The notes under the pieces are model-generated. The model did not search any database. It saw only the letters and a program-made list of their open reading frames with translations, and was not told the origin of the DNA. 64,000 bases of DNA, from the NCBI RefSeq assembly GCF_003574735.1, contig NZ_QORW01000001.1, positions 62,001 to 126,000 of the forward strand, given 5' to 3'. The DNA is from Dongia deserti. Its GTDB lineage: Bacteria; Pseudomonadota; Alphaproteobacteria; Dongiales; Dongiaceae. The position numbers and the translations under genes were made by a program. Shown here piece by piece: positions 54,577 through 62,036 of the stretch. Position 1 is the stretch's first letter. Each line of letters opens with the position of its first letter.

Positions 54577-54615
54577 TTGACCTTCGGCAGGGACCTATGT
54601 TAAATGATCGTTCAA
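54577..54615 (+). promoter_or_regulatory. Candidate promoter and TetR-type operator of the Rieske gene
   Basis: TTGACC (54577-54582) and TTAAAT (54600-54605) are 17 nt apart. The -10 overlaps the imperfect dyad TTAAATGATCGTTCAA (54600-54615), centred on GATC with 12 of 16 positions symmetric, a shape common for TetR-family operators. The start codon is at 54667. No TetR gene is in the window. Confidence 0.5.
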
Positions 54616-54666
54616 TCAATATATCCGTAATTAATAAACAATAACAACTGCATAGGCGGACCCACA

Positions 54667-55905
54667 ATGAACAGCTTCATCGACATTCGCCACCCGGAAC
54701 GGATCTACGAGACCGAGCCGCTGCCGGCCTGGACCTACCTCAATGCAGAACTGCTGGAGCTGGAATATGAGCGGGTGATCCTGCCCTCCTGGCAGTTCGT
54801 CTGCCATCAGAACCAGGTGCGAGAGGCTGGCGATTTCGCGACGCTCGATCTGTGGCGCGACAGCATCATCGTGATGCGCGGCAAGGACGGTGTGCTGCGC
54901 GCGTTCCAGAACGCCTGCCGTCATCGCGGTGCGCGCCTGCTGGACGGCGATGGCACCTGCAAGCATCGCATCACCTGCCCCTATCACGCCTGGTCCTATC
55001 AGTTCGACGGAAAGCTGGCGGCAGTACCGTCGGAGAAGACCTTCCCCGGCCTCGACAAGTCGCAGCTTGGCCTCAAGGAGTTGGAGCTGGAGATTTTCTG
55101 CGGCCTCGTCTTCGTGCGCATCGCGGGCGGCGGTCCATCGATCAGGGAGCAGTGGGGCGAGCTTGCGCAAGAACTGGCACCCTATCGCATCGAGGAAATG
55201 GTGCCGGCCGTCGGCGTGCAGATCTCCGAGGAGTGGGCGTGCAATTGGAAGGTCGCGCTCGACAACTACCTCGACAACTACCATGTGCCGTTCGGCCATC
55301 CCGGCCTCAACCGACTGATGGACAATGAGCTTGCCTGCACGATCAATCGGCACGGCATCTCTTTTTCGAAGAGCGCGATCCGCGCGCGCGAATCACATGT
55401 GTGGTCGGAACGCATGTATCAGCGCCTGGCGCCTCGCGCCTTTGCCAACTTGCCGGAAGACGTGCGCACGACGTGGCTGTTCGGCTTCATGCCGGTCAAT
55501 ATCGGCTTCGACGTGTTCCCCGACAGCATGGACATTTTCCAGATCCTGCCCAAGGGCGCGACGCGTTGCGTCATTCGCACGCCTTTGTTCGTGCGGCCGG
55601 ATGTGCGGCGGGAAGCACGAGCGATGCAGTTCCTCGCCAACCGGATCAATGCCCAGATCGGCCACGAGGACAAGGCGCTTTGCGAGCGCGTTCAGGCCGG
55701 CCTTTCCAGCTATCAGTATCAGGCGGGACCGCTCAGCGAGTATGAGATGCCGGTGAAGGACATGCATGCACGCCTGCGCGCCGCCTGCCCGATCGTGACC
55801 CTGAAAGAGCGGCCGATGGATGGGACGTTGTGCCGCTTGAACCAGCAGATGATCGAAGGTGCTCAGCCGGCCAGCAGCGTATCCGCGATGATGCCGGTGG
55901 CTTGA
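54667..55905 (+). CDS. Rieske non-heme iron oxygenase, alpha subunit
   Basis: The 412-residue protein has the Rieske motif (Cys84-x-His86 in NACRHRGAR; Cys104-x2-His107 in TCPYHAWSY) and the catalytic iron site with bridging Asp203 and ligands His206 and His211 (LDNYHVPFGHPG). It should hydroxylate or demethylate an aromatic or quaternary-amine substrate. No reductase or ferredoxin gene is adjacent. Its last 43 nt overlap the convergent bioD gene. The AT-rich upstream region differs from its neighbours. Substrate unknown. Confidence 0.92.
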   Translation: MNSFIDIRHPERIYETEPLPAWTYLNAELLELEYERVILPSWQFVCHQNQVREAGDFATLDLWRDSIIVMRGKDGVLRAFQNACRHRGARLLDGDGTCKHRITCPYHAWSYQFDGKLAAVPSEKTFPGLDKSQLGLKELELEIFCGLVFVRIAGGGPSIREQWGELAQELAPYRIEEMVPAVGVQISEEWACNWKVALDNYLDNYHVPFGHPGLNRLMDNELACTINRHGISFSKSAIRARESHVWSERMYQRLAPRAFANLPEDVRTTWLFGFMPVNIGFDVFPDSMDIFQILPKGATRCVIRTPLFVRPDVRREARAMQFLANRINAQIGHEDKALCERVQAGLSSYQYQAGPLSEYEMPVKDMHARLRAACPIVTLKERPMDGTLCRLNQQMIEGAQPASSVSAMMPVA

Positions 55906-56537
55906 GGCGAGGCTCCGCGCGGCAGGAAATAAACCGGTACGGCCGCCCATCGCCGGGTCAGGGCGAGGGCGTTTTCCGCCAGCGGGACAGTGGCGCCCTC
56001 GGTTTCACTCATCACGACGAGACGCACGTGAACCCGTCGCGCGTCCAGCACGCTGAGGGCCGTCAGCGAATGGCTGATGGTTCCGAGATAGGAGCCGGTC
56101 GCCAGGATCACGGGCAAACGGAGATCGGCCATCCAGTCCAGCATCGTGCGATCTTCGGAGAGTGGCGACATCACGCCGCCCGCCCCTTCGATCAGCGCCA
56201 CATCGTGATCGCCGCGCAGGAAGCGGCGGCAGGCAGCGAGCACCGCCCCGTAATCGACGCGCTTGCCTTCCTTCTCTGCGGCCGCATCCGGCGACAGCGG
56301 CGCTGCGAAGCGCCAGGGTGAAATAGCATCAAGGGACTGTGGCGAGATCGGCTGGTCCAGGGCCGCCAGCAGCTGTCCCGCATCGCTCTCCGCCGCCTTG
56401 GCGGGGTCGAATCCGGAGAGGACGGGCTTGAAGGCGCCAACCTTCAGCCCCTCCGCGCGCCAAGCCCGGATGAGGCTGCAGGCCAGATAGGTCTTGCCGA
56501 TGTCGGTGCCCGTGGCAGTGATGAAAAAGGCGCGCAT
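55863..56537 (-). CDS. bioD: Dethiobiotin synthase BioD
   Basis: BioD closes the ureido ring of dethiobiotin using CO2 and ATP. The 224-residue protein starts MRAFFITATGTDIGKTYLAC (P-loop), then AFKPVLSG, IEGAGGVMSPLSE and TGSYLGTISHSLTAL. Residues match the family. It is separated from the other bio genes and on the opposite strand, with its 3' end overlapping the Rieske gene by 43 nt and its 5' end diverging from the GFA gene. Confidence 0.95.
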   Translation of the reverse strand: MRAFFITATGTDIGKTYLACSLIRAWRAEGLKVGAFKPVLSGFDPAKAAESDAGQLLAALDQPISPQSLDAISPWRFAAPLSPDAAAEKEGKRVDYGAVLAACRRFLRGDHDVALIEGAGGVMSPLSEDRTMLDWMADLRLPVILATGSYLGTISHSLTALSVLDARRVHVRLVVMSETEGATVPLAENALALTRRWAAVPVYFLPRGASPQATGIIADTLLAG

Positions 56538-56615
56538 GGCTCTGCATCCTAGACCTTCACCCGTCTGTCAAGTTTGCTAATGTCTCGAACCGCGACTTCA
56601 GCGAGGATGGCTTGC

Positions 56616-57041
56616 ATGAGCAAACCCGTCACCGGCCGCTGTTTCTGTGGCGCCGTGCGATTTGAATTCGACCATGCGCCGATCGCGGTGCGCGCCTGCT
56701 GGTGCCGGGACTGCCAGTACCTGGCCACCGGCAATGCCTCGGTCAACGCGATCTTCAGGACCGAGGGTTTCAACGTGACAGGCGAAGTCGGCGAGTATGT
56801 CAGCACGGCCGAGAGCGGGAACATCATGCGCCGGCGATTCTGCCCCAGATGCGGGACGCACCTTTTCAGCCAGTCATCGGCCCGGCCCGAACTGATGGTG
56901 GTCCGGGTCGGCGCGCTGGATGATCGCGAGGTCGGCGGCCCGCAGAGCGTCATCTGGACGAAATCGGCGCCGAGCTGGGGTTTCGTGGATCGGGACCTGC
57001 CGCACAGCGCCGGTCAACCCGCCTCGATCCCCCGCAAATAG
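56616..57041 (+). CDS. GFA family protein (glutathione-dependent formaldehyde-activating fold)
   Basis: The 141-residue protein has the conserved zinc-binding cysteines: GRCFCGAVRFEF, ACWCRDCQYLATGNAS and RRFCPRCGTHLFSQ. Members bind two zincs; only a few act on S-hydroxymethylglutathione, so function is open. GAGGA lies 8 nt before ATG 56616. It is upstream of bioB by 76 nt on the same strand but has no evident role in biotin synthesis. Confidence 0.93.
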   Translation: MSKPVTGRCFCGAVRFEFDHAPIAVRACWCRDCQYLATGNASVNAIFRTEGFNVTGEVGEYVSTAESGNIMRRRFCPRCGTHLFSQSSARPELMVVRVGALDDREVGGPQSVIWTKSAPSWGFVDRDLPHSAGQPASIPRK

Positions 57042-57058
57042 GACTATTGCCGGCTTGC

Positions 57059-57087
57059 TTGACAGGGTGGGACCCCGCCGATAGCGT
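57059..57087 (+). promoter_or_regulatory. Candidate promoter of the bioBAFHC operon
   Basis: A consensus -35 TTGACA (57059-57064) is followed after 17 nt by TAGCGT (57082-57087), a weak -10, and by the bioB ATG at 57118 with CAGGGAGC upstream. The BioR box TTATCTATAA known from some alphaproteobacteria is absent. Confidence 0.35.
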
Positions 57088-57117
57088 CCGGCCAAACGCA
57101 CTCACAGGGAGCATCCG

Positions 57118-58107
57118 ATGGCCGACGCATCCGCACTTCCGGCGGAGATCCGCCACGATTGGTCGGTGGCCGAGGTCGAGCAACTGTTCGCCTTGCCGTT
57201 CAACGATCTGATGTTCCGTGCGCAGACCGTCCACCGCGCGCACTTCCCGGCCAACCAGGTGCAATTGTCGACCTTGCTCTCCATCAAGACCGGCGGCTGC
57301 CCAGAGGATTGCGCCTATTGCCCGCAAGCGGCGCGCTATGACACGGGCGTCGAGGCGCAGAAGCTGATGCAGGTGGAGACGGTGATCGCGGAGGCCAAGC
57401 GCGCCAAGGAAGCCGGCGCCTCGCGCTATTGCATGGGTGCCGCCTGGCGCGAGCCCAAGGACCGCGATCTCGATGCGATCTGCGATATGGTGCAAGGAGT
57501 AAAGGCACTGGGGCTCGAGACCTGCATGACGCTCGGCATGCTGACAGAGCCGCAGGCGCAGCGCCTAAAGCAAGCCGGGCTCGACTACTACAACCACAAT
57601 ATCGATACCTCGCCCGAGTACTATGGCGAGATCATCACCACCCGTACTTACCAGGAGCGACTGGATACGCTCGCGCATGTGCGCGACGCTGGCATGAAGG
57701 TGTGCTGCGGCGGCATCGTCGGCATGGGCGAAAGCGCGCGCGACCGCGCCGGCATGCTGGTGACCCTCGCCAACCTGCCGCACCATCCGGAGTCGGTGCC
57801 GATCAATATGCTGGTGCAGGTGCATGGCACGCCACTCGATGGCACCAATGCACTCGATCCGATCGAGTTCGTGCGCACGATCGCGGTAGCGCGCATCATG
57901 ATGCCGAAGAGCATGGTGCGCCTGTCGGCCGGCCGCGAGGAGATGAGCGACGAATTGCAGGCGCTCTGCTTTCTGGCCGGCGCCAATTCAATTTTCTGCG
58001 GCCCGAAGCTGTTGACGACGCCGAATCCGGGCCGCGACCACGACAGCCAATTGTTCGACCGCCTCGGCATCGAGCCGATGCCGCTCGAAACCCACGCGCA
58101 TGGCTGA
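57118..58107 (+). CDS. bioB: Biotin synthase BioB
   Basis: BioB is the radical-SAM enzyme that inserts sulfur into dethiobiotin. The 329-residue protein has the SAM cluster motif [12 protein letters not shown] (CxxxCxxC), [38 protein letters not shown] and the second-cluster Arg in [10 protein letters not shown]. Length is typical. It is the first gene of the operon and overlaps bioA by 8 nt. Confidence 0.98.
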   Translation: MADASALPAEIRHDWSVAEVEQLFALPFNDLMFRAQTVHRAHFPANQVQLSTLLSIKTGGCPEDCAYCPQAARYDTGVEAQKLMQVETVIAEAKRAKEAGASRYCMGAAWREPKDRDLDAICDMVQGVKALGLETCMTLGMLTEPQAQRLKQAGLDYYNHNIDTSPEYYGEIITTRTYQERLDTLAHVRDAGMKVCCGGIVGMGESARDRAGMLVTLANLPHHPESVPINMLVQVHGTPLDGTNALDPIEFVRTIAVARIMMPKSMVRLSAGREEMSDELQALCFLAGANSIFCGPKLLTTPNPGRDHDSQLFDRLGIEPMPLETHAHG

Positions 58108-59410
58108 GGCCGCTGCAGGTCGCGCATCCCCTGCTCCCGACTGGCTGACCAGCGGTTTCCCGCATCTCTGGCTGCCTTATGCCCAGATGAAGACGGCGCC
58201 GACGCCTATCGCGGTGGTCGGTGCGGATGGGGCGCGGCTGCAGCTGGCGGATGGGCGCGCGCTGATCGATGGCGTGTCGTCCTGGTGGACGGTTTGTCAC
58301 GGCTATAACCATCCGCACATCCGTGCGGCCGTCGCGACGCAAGTGCAGGCGGTGCCGCATGTGATGCTGGGTGGGCTGGCGACCGAACCGACCTTGCGTC
58401 TTGCCAAGCGATTGGCCGATCTGCTGCCCGGCGACCTCGATCACGTGTTCTTCTCCGAATCCGGCTCGGTCTCGGTCGAGATCGCGATGAAGATGGCGGT
58501 GCAATACTGGATCAACCATGGGCAGACGGGCCGGCATCGGTTCGTATCGTTCCGCTTCGGGTATCACGGCGACACGCTCGCCGCCATGTCGGTGTGCGAT
58601 CCAGAGGAAGGCATGCATGGCCTGTTCAAAGGCTATTTGCCGCAGCAGATCATCGCCGACGTGCCGCGCACAAAAGAGCAGCAGTCGGAATTCACGCAGC
58701 TCCTGCAAGCGCGTCGCGATGAGGTCGCAGCGGTGATCATCGAGCCGCTCGTGCAGGGTGCCGGTGGCATGAAGTTTCATGAGGCGGAGGTGCTGCGCTT
58801 CCTGCGCAAAGCCTGCGATGACGCTGATTGCCTGCTGATCCTGGACGAGATCATGACCGGCTTCGGCCGCATTGGCCCGATGTTCGCCTGCCGGGAGGCG
58901 GAGATCGTGCCGGATATCATCACGCTTTCCAAGGCGCTGACCGGAGGCACGCTGCCCCTGGCCGCGACCATCGCGCGCCAGCATGTGTTCGCGGCGTTCC
59001 TATCGGATGATCCGTCCAAGGCGCTGATGCATGGCCCGACCTACATGGGCAACGCGATGGCGTGCGCGGCGGCTAATGCCTCGCTCGACCTGTTCGAAAG
59101 CGAGCCGCGGCTCCAACAAGTGCGTGCGATCGAGGCGCAATTGCGTGCGGAACTCGAGCCCTGCCGACGCCTGACTGGCGTCGTCGATGTGCGCGTGCGC
59201 GGCGCGCTCGGCGTGGTGCAGTTGAACCGCGCCGGCGAAGGAGCGTGGTTCCGGCCGCGCTTCCTGGAAGATGGCGTGTGGATCCGCCCCTTCGGCGACA
59301 TCGTCTATGTCGCGCCACCCTTCGTCATTTCGAGCGACGAGCTCGCGCGGTTGACACAGGCGATCGTGCGCCACGTTTCGGCCTGGTCGCAGCAGCGCGC
59401 GGCCGCCTGA
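58100..59410 (+). CDS. bioA: Adenosylmethionine-8-amino-7-oxononanoate aminotransferase BioA
   Basis: BioA converts KAPA to DAPA using SAM as amino donor and PLP. The 436-residue protein has [83 protein letters not shown] and the PLP lysine in [13 protein letters not shown]. Overlaps bioB by 8 nt; bioF starts 7 nt later. Confidence 0.97.
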   Translation: MAEAAAGRASPAPDWLTSGFPHLWLPYAQMKTAPTPIAVVGADGARLQLADGRALIDGVSSWWTVCHGYNHPHIRAAVATQVQAVPHVMLGGLATEPTLRLAKRLADLLPGDLDHVFFSESGSVSVEIAMKMAVQYWINHGQTGRHRFVSFRFGYHGDTLAAMSVCDPEEGMHGLFKGYLPQQIIADVPRTKEQQSEFTQLLQARRDEVAAVIIEPLVQGAGGMKFHEAEVLRFLRKACDDADCLLILDEIMTGFGRIGPMFACREAEIVPDIITLSKALTGGTLPLAATIARQHVFAAFLSDDPSKALMHGPTYMGNAMACAAANASLDLFESEPRLQQVRAIEAQLRAELEPCRRLTGVVDVRVRGALGVVQLNRAGEGAWFRPRFLEDGVWIRPFGDIVYVAPPFVISSDELARLTQAIVRHVSAWSQQRAAA

Positions 59411-59417
59411 TCGCATC

Positions 59418-60593
59418 ATGCCAAGCCGATTGGATGAACTGGCGGAAGCGCGCCTGATGGAACTGGCAGAGGCCGGTCGACTGCGTCGTCTGCGTCCCTA
59501 TCGGCGCGAGGGTGTACATCTCGTCACAGCGGACGGCACGCGCCTCCTTGACTTTTCCGGCAACGACTATCTGGGCCTGAGCCGCCATCCGCACTTGATC
59601 GCACGTGCACGGGAGTGGACGGAGCGCTACGGCGCCGGCGCCAGCGCTTCGCGGCTGGTGACGGGAACCTTTGATGCCTATGTTGCGGTGGAGAAGAAAC
59701 TCGCTGCCTTCAAGGACGCAGAAGCGGCGCTCGTGTTCAACGCCGGATTCCAGGCCAATGCCACCATCCTGCCGGCCTTGGCGGAACTACTCGGCGAAAC
59801 CCTGATCTATTCCGACCGCCTCAACCATGCCAGCCTGCATCACGGCATCGCAGCGGCGGGGCTGCGCCAACAACGTTTCCGGCACAATGACCTGGAGCAT
59901 CTGCGCACATTGCTGACGCGCGACAAGGAGAAGCCAGGCCGGCGCCTGATCGTGACGGAATCGGTGTTCAGCATGGATGGCGACCGCGCGTCGCTTGCCG
60001 ATCTGATCACGCTCTCGGAGGAGTTCGGTGCGCACCTCTACGTCGACGAGGCCCACGCGACGGGTGTCTTGGGGCCGCAAGGGCGCGGCCTGACTGCCGA
60101 GCATCCCGGCCGCATCGACATCGTCATGGGTACAGTGGGCAAGGCGTTGGGCGGCTTCGGCGCCTATGTCGCCGGGTCGCGGAAGCTGATCGACTTCCTC
60201 ATCAACCGCTGCGCCGGGTTCATCTATTCGACGGCATTGCCGCCGTCAGTGTTCGGCGCGCTCGATGCCGCGTTGGATCTGGTGCCGACGATGGAGCGAG
60301 AGCGCATGCGGGTTCGCGATCACGCGGAACGATTCCGTCAGGCGGCGAAGCGCCATAACTTCTCGACCGGTGCATCGGACACGCAGATCGTGCCGCTGCT
60401 GATCGGTGGGAACGACGCAACGCTGACGGCGCAGGCGCGCCTGGAGGAGGAGGGCCTGGTCGCCATCGCCATCCGTCCACCAACGGTTCCCGACGGCGAG
60501 GCGCGCTTGCGCCTGTCGTTGAGCGCCGCGCATCATGAAACCGATGTCGCGCGCCTGTGCGATGCACTCACTGGTTTGGAGCCGCCGCGTTGA
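59418..60593 (+). CDS. bioF: 8-amino-7-oxononanoate synthase BioF
   Basis: BioF condenses pimeloyl-ACP (or -CoA) with alanine. The 391-residue PLP enzyme has DFSGNDYLGLSRHP, YGAGASASRLVTGTFDAY, YVDEAHATGVLGPQGRG, and the PLP lysine in MGTVGKALGGFGAYVAG. The last bases overlap the start TTG of the following hydrolase gene. Confidence 0.96.
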   Translation: MPSRLDELAEARLMELAEAGRLRRLRPYRREGVHLVTADGTRLLDFSGNDYLGLSRHPHLIARAREWTERYGAGASASRLVTGTFDAYVAVEKKLAAFKDAEAALVFNAGFQANATILPALAELLGETLIYSDRLNHASLHHGIAAAGLRQQRFRHNDLEHLRTLLTRDKEKPGRRLIVTESVFSMDGDRASLADLITLSEEFGAHLYVDEAHATGVLGPQGRGLTAEHPGRIDIVMGTVGKALGGFGAYVAGSRKLIDFLINRCAGFIYSTALPPSVFGALDAALDLVPTMERERMRVRDHAERFRQAAKRHNFSTGASDTQIVPLLIGGNDATLTAQARLEEEGLVAIAIRPPTVPDGEARLRLSLSAAHHETDVARLCDALTGLEPPR

Positions 60594-61192
60594 TCCTGTT
60601 CGTCCACGGCTGGGGCTACGATGCCGGCTTCTGGGATCCGCTGCGCGATGCGCTGCAGGTTCCGAGTGTGGCGCTCGATCTCGGCTATTTCGGCGCCGCG
60701 AAGACGGTTATTCCAGACGGCGTAACGCTGCTGGTCGGCCATTCGCTTGGATTCCTATGGCTGGCGCGGGAACAGACGCTGCGCCATCTGCCGCTGATCG
60801 GCATCAATGCGTTTCCGCGCTTCCTCGAAGCAGAGGACTACACTCCAGCCATCGCACCGCGCGTGCTGGACCGGATGAAGCGGCGCCTCTCCGTCGATCC
60901 GGCGGCTGTGCTCGCCGAGTTCTGGCAACGTGCCGGCGCACCAGGCCCCGCCGCAACGCCCCAGACGGCGGCCCTGGCAGAAGGGCTCGATCACCTCGCC
61001 ACCTGGAACGCGCGCGAAAATCTCGCGACCCGCGCAAGCTCCCTGCGCTTGATCGCTGGAGAGGAGGATGCCATCGTTGCGCCCGCAATGACCCGCATGG
61101 CTTTCAAGGATCTTGCAATCGACTGGCTGCCCGGCGGCCACGCCTTGCCGCAAACCCATCCGGCGAAAGTGGCGAGGCTGATCCGCCCATGA
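60590..61192 (+). CDS. BioH-like alpha/beta hydrolase (pimeloyl-ACP methyl ester esterase candidate)
   Basis: The 200-residue hydrolase begins at TTG within the bioF stop (TTGA) with LFVHGWGYDAGFWDPL. It has the nucleophile elbow LLVGHSLGFLWLA, an Asp in GEEDAIVAP and His in GGHALPQTHP. Located between bioF and bioC, it should free pimeloyl-ACP from its methyl ester, the BioH role. It is about 55 residues shorter than E. coli BioH; the lid region seems reduced. Family assignment is by position and motifs. Confidence 0.8.
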   Translation: MILFVHGWGYDAGFWDPLRDALQVPSVALDLGYFGAAKTVIPDGVTLLVGHSLGFLWLAREQTLRHLPLIGINAFPRFLEAEDYTPAIAPRVLDRMKRRLSVDPAAVLAEFWQRAGAPGPAATPQTAALAEGLDHLATWNARENLATRASSLRLIAGEEDAIVAPAMTRMAFKDLAIDWLPGGHALPQTHPAKVARLIRP

Positions 61193-61956
61193 GCGATCGC
61201 AAGCAGCAGATTGCGCGGCATTTCGGGGCAGCGGCGCCGACCTACGACCATGCGGCGCGCATCCAGGCACGGATCGCCGAGCAATTCGCCGGCGAGATTG
61301 CGGCGCTGACGCAGCCGGCGCGGATCCTTGAATTCGGCTGCGGCACCGGCAATCTGACGCTCGCGCTGACATCACGGTTCCCGAATGCCCATCTGATCGC
61401 GACCGACCTGACGCCGCCGATGACGGCATTGTGCCGCAAGCGGCTGGGCACTTCGCCGCGCCTCTCGTACGCCGCGATGGATGCCGAGCTGCCGGCCTCT
61501 GCGCCAGCGCAATTCGATCTGGTCGGCGGCAGCCTGGCCGCGCAATGGTTCGCCAAGCCGGCGCATGCCTTTGCCGCCCTCGGCACGCTGTTGCGGCCGG
61601 GCGGCGTGCTAGCCCTGACGACCCTCGGCTCCGATACGTTCCAGGAATGGCGCGCTGCGGCCGCGATGCTGGGCCTCGATGCGGCGATCCCCGCCTATCC
61701 ATCGCTGGCGGAGCTGGACTGGCAAAGGCCGCGGGGCTTCCTCGTGGAGACCGCGCACGAGCAAAGGCTGTGGGACGAGCACCCCTCGGCGCTCGATTTC
61801 CTTCAATCGTTGCGCAGGATCGGCGCCGACCTGCCGGCCGACGATGCGCGCCCACTTTCGCCTGGTGCATTGCGGCGCATCCTGCGCCAGGTCGATGCGA
61901 AGGGGCACGTCAACGCAACCTATCACGTGCTGACGGTGCTCTGGCGCAAGAGCTAG
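61189..61956 (+). CDS. bioC: Malonyl-ACP O-methyltransferase BioC
   Basis: BioC methylates malonyl-ACP to start pimelate synthesis. The 255-residue protein has RKQQIARHFGAAAPTYDHAA, the SAM motif ILEFGCGTGNLTLALTSRF, LVGGSLAAQWFAKPAHAFAA and LLRPGGVLALTTLG, with a C-terminal region matching BioC. ATGA overlap with the hydrolase gene. It completes the pathway in this locus together with bioB, A, F, H-like and D. Confidence 0.93.
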   Translation: MSDRKQQIARHFGAAAPTYDHAARIQARIAEQFAGEIAALTQPARILEFGCGTGNLTLALTSRFPNAHLIATDLTPPMTALCRKRLGTSPRLSYAAMDAELPASAPAQFDLVGGSLAAQWFAKPAHAFAALGTLLRPGGVLALTTLGSDTFQEWRAAAAMLGLDAAIPAYPSLAELDWQRPRGFLVETAHEQRLWDEHPSALDFLQSLRRIGADLPADDARPLSPGALRRILRQVDAKGHVNATYHVLTVLWRKS

Positions 61957-62036
61957 GCGTCGGCACGTCCGACCAGTATCGTTAAGAATCCGGAAAGAAC
62001 TGGCATCCAAGATGACGCCCTTCATCGGGGGCGTTC

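Noticed and set aside
57042-57117. BioR operator at the biotin operon.
   Set aside because: The BioR box TTATCTATAA or a close relative is absent from the gap; only a weak promoter is seen.
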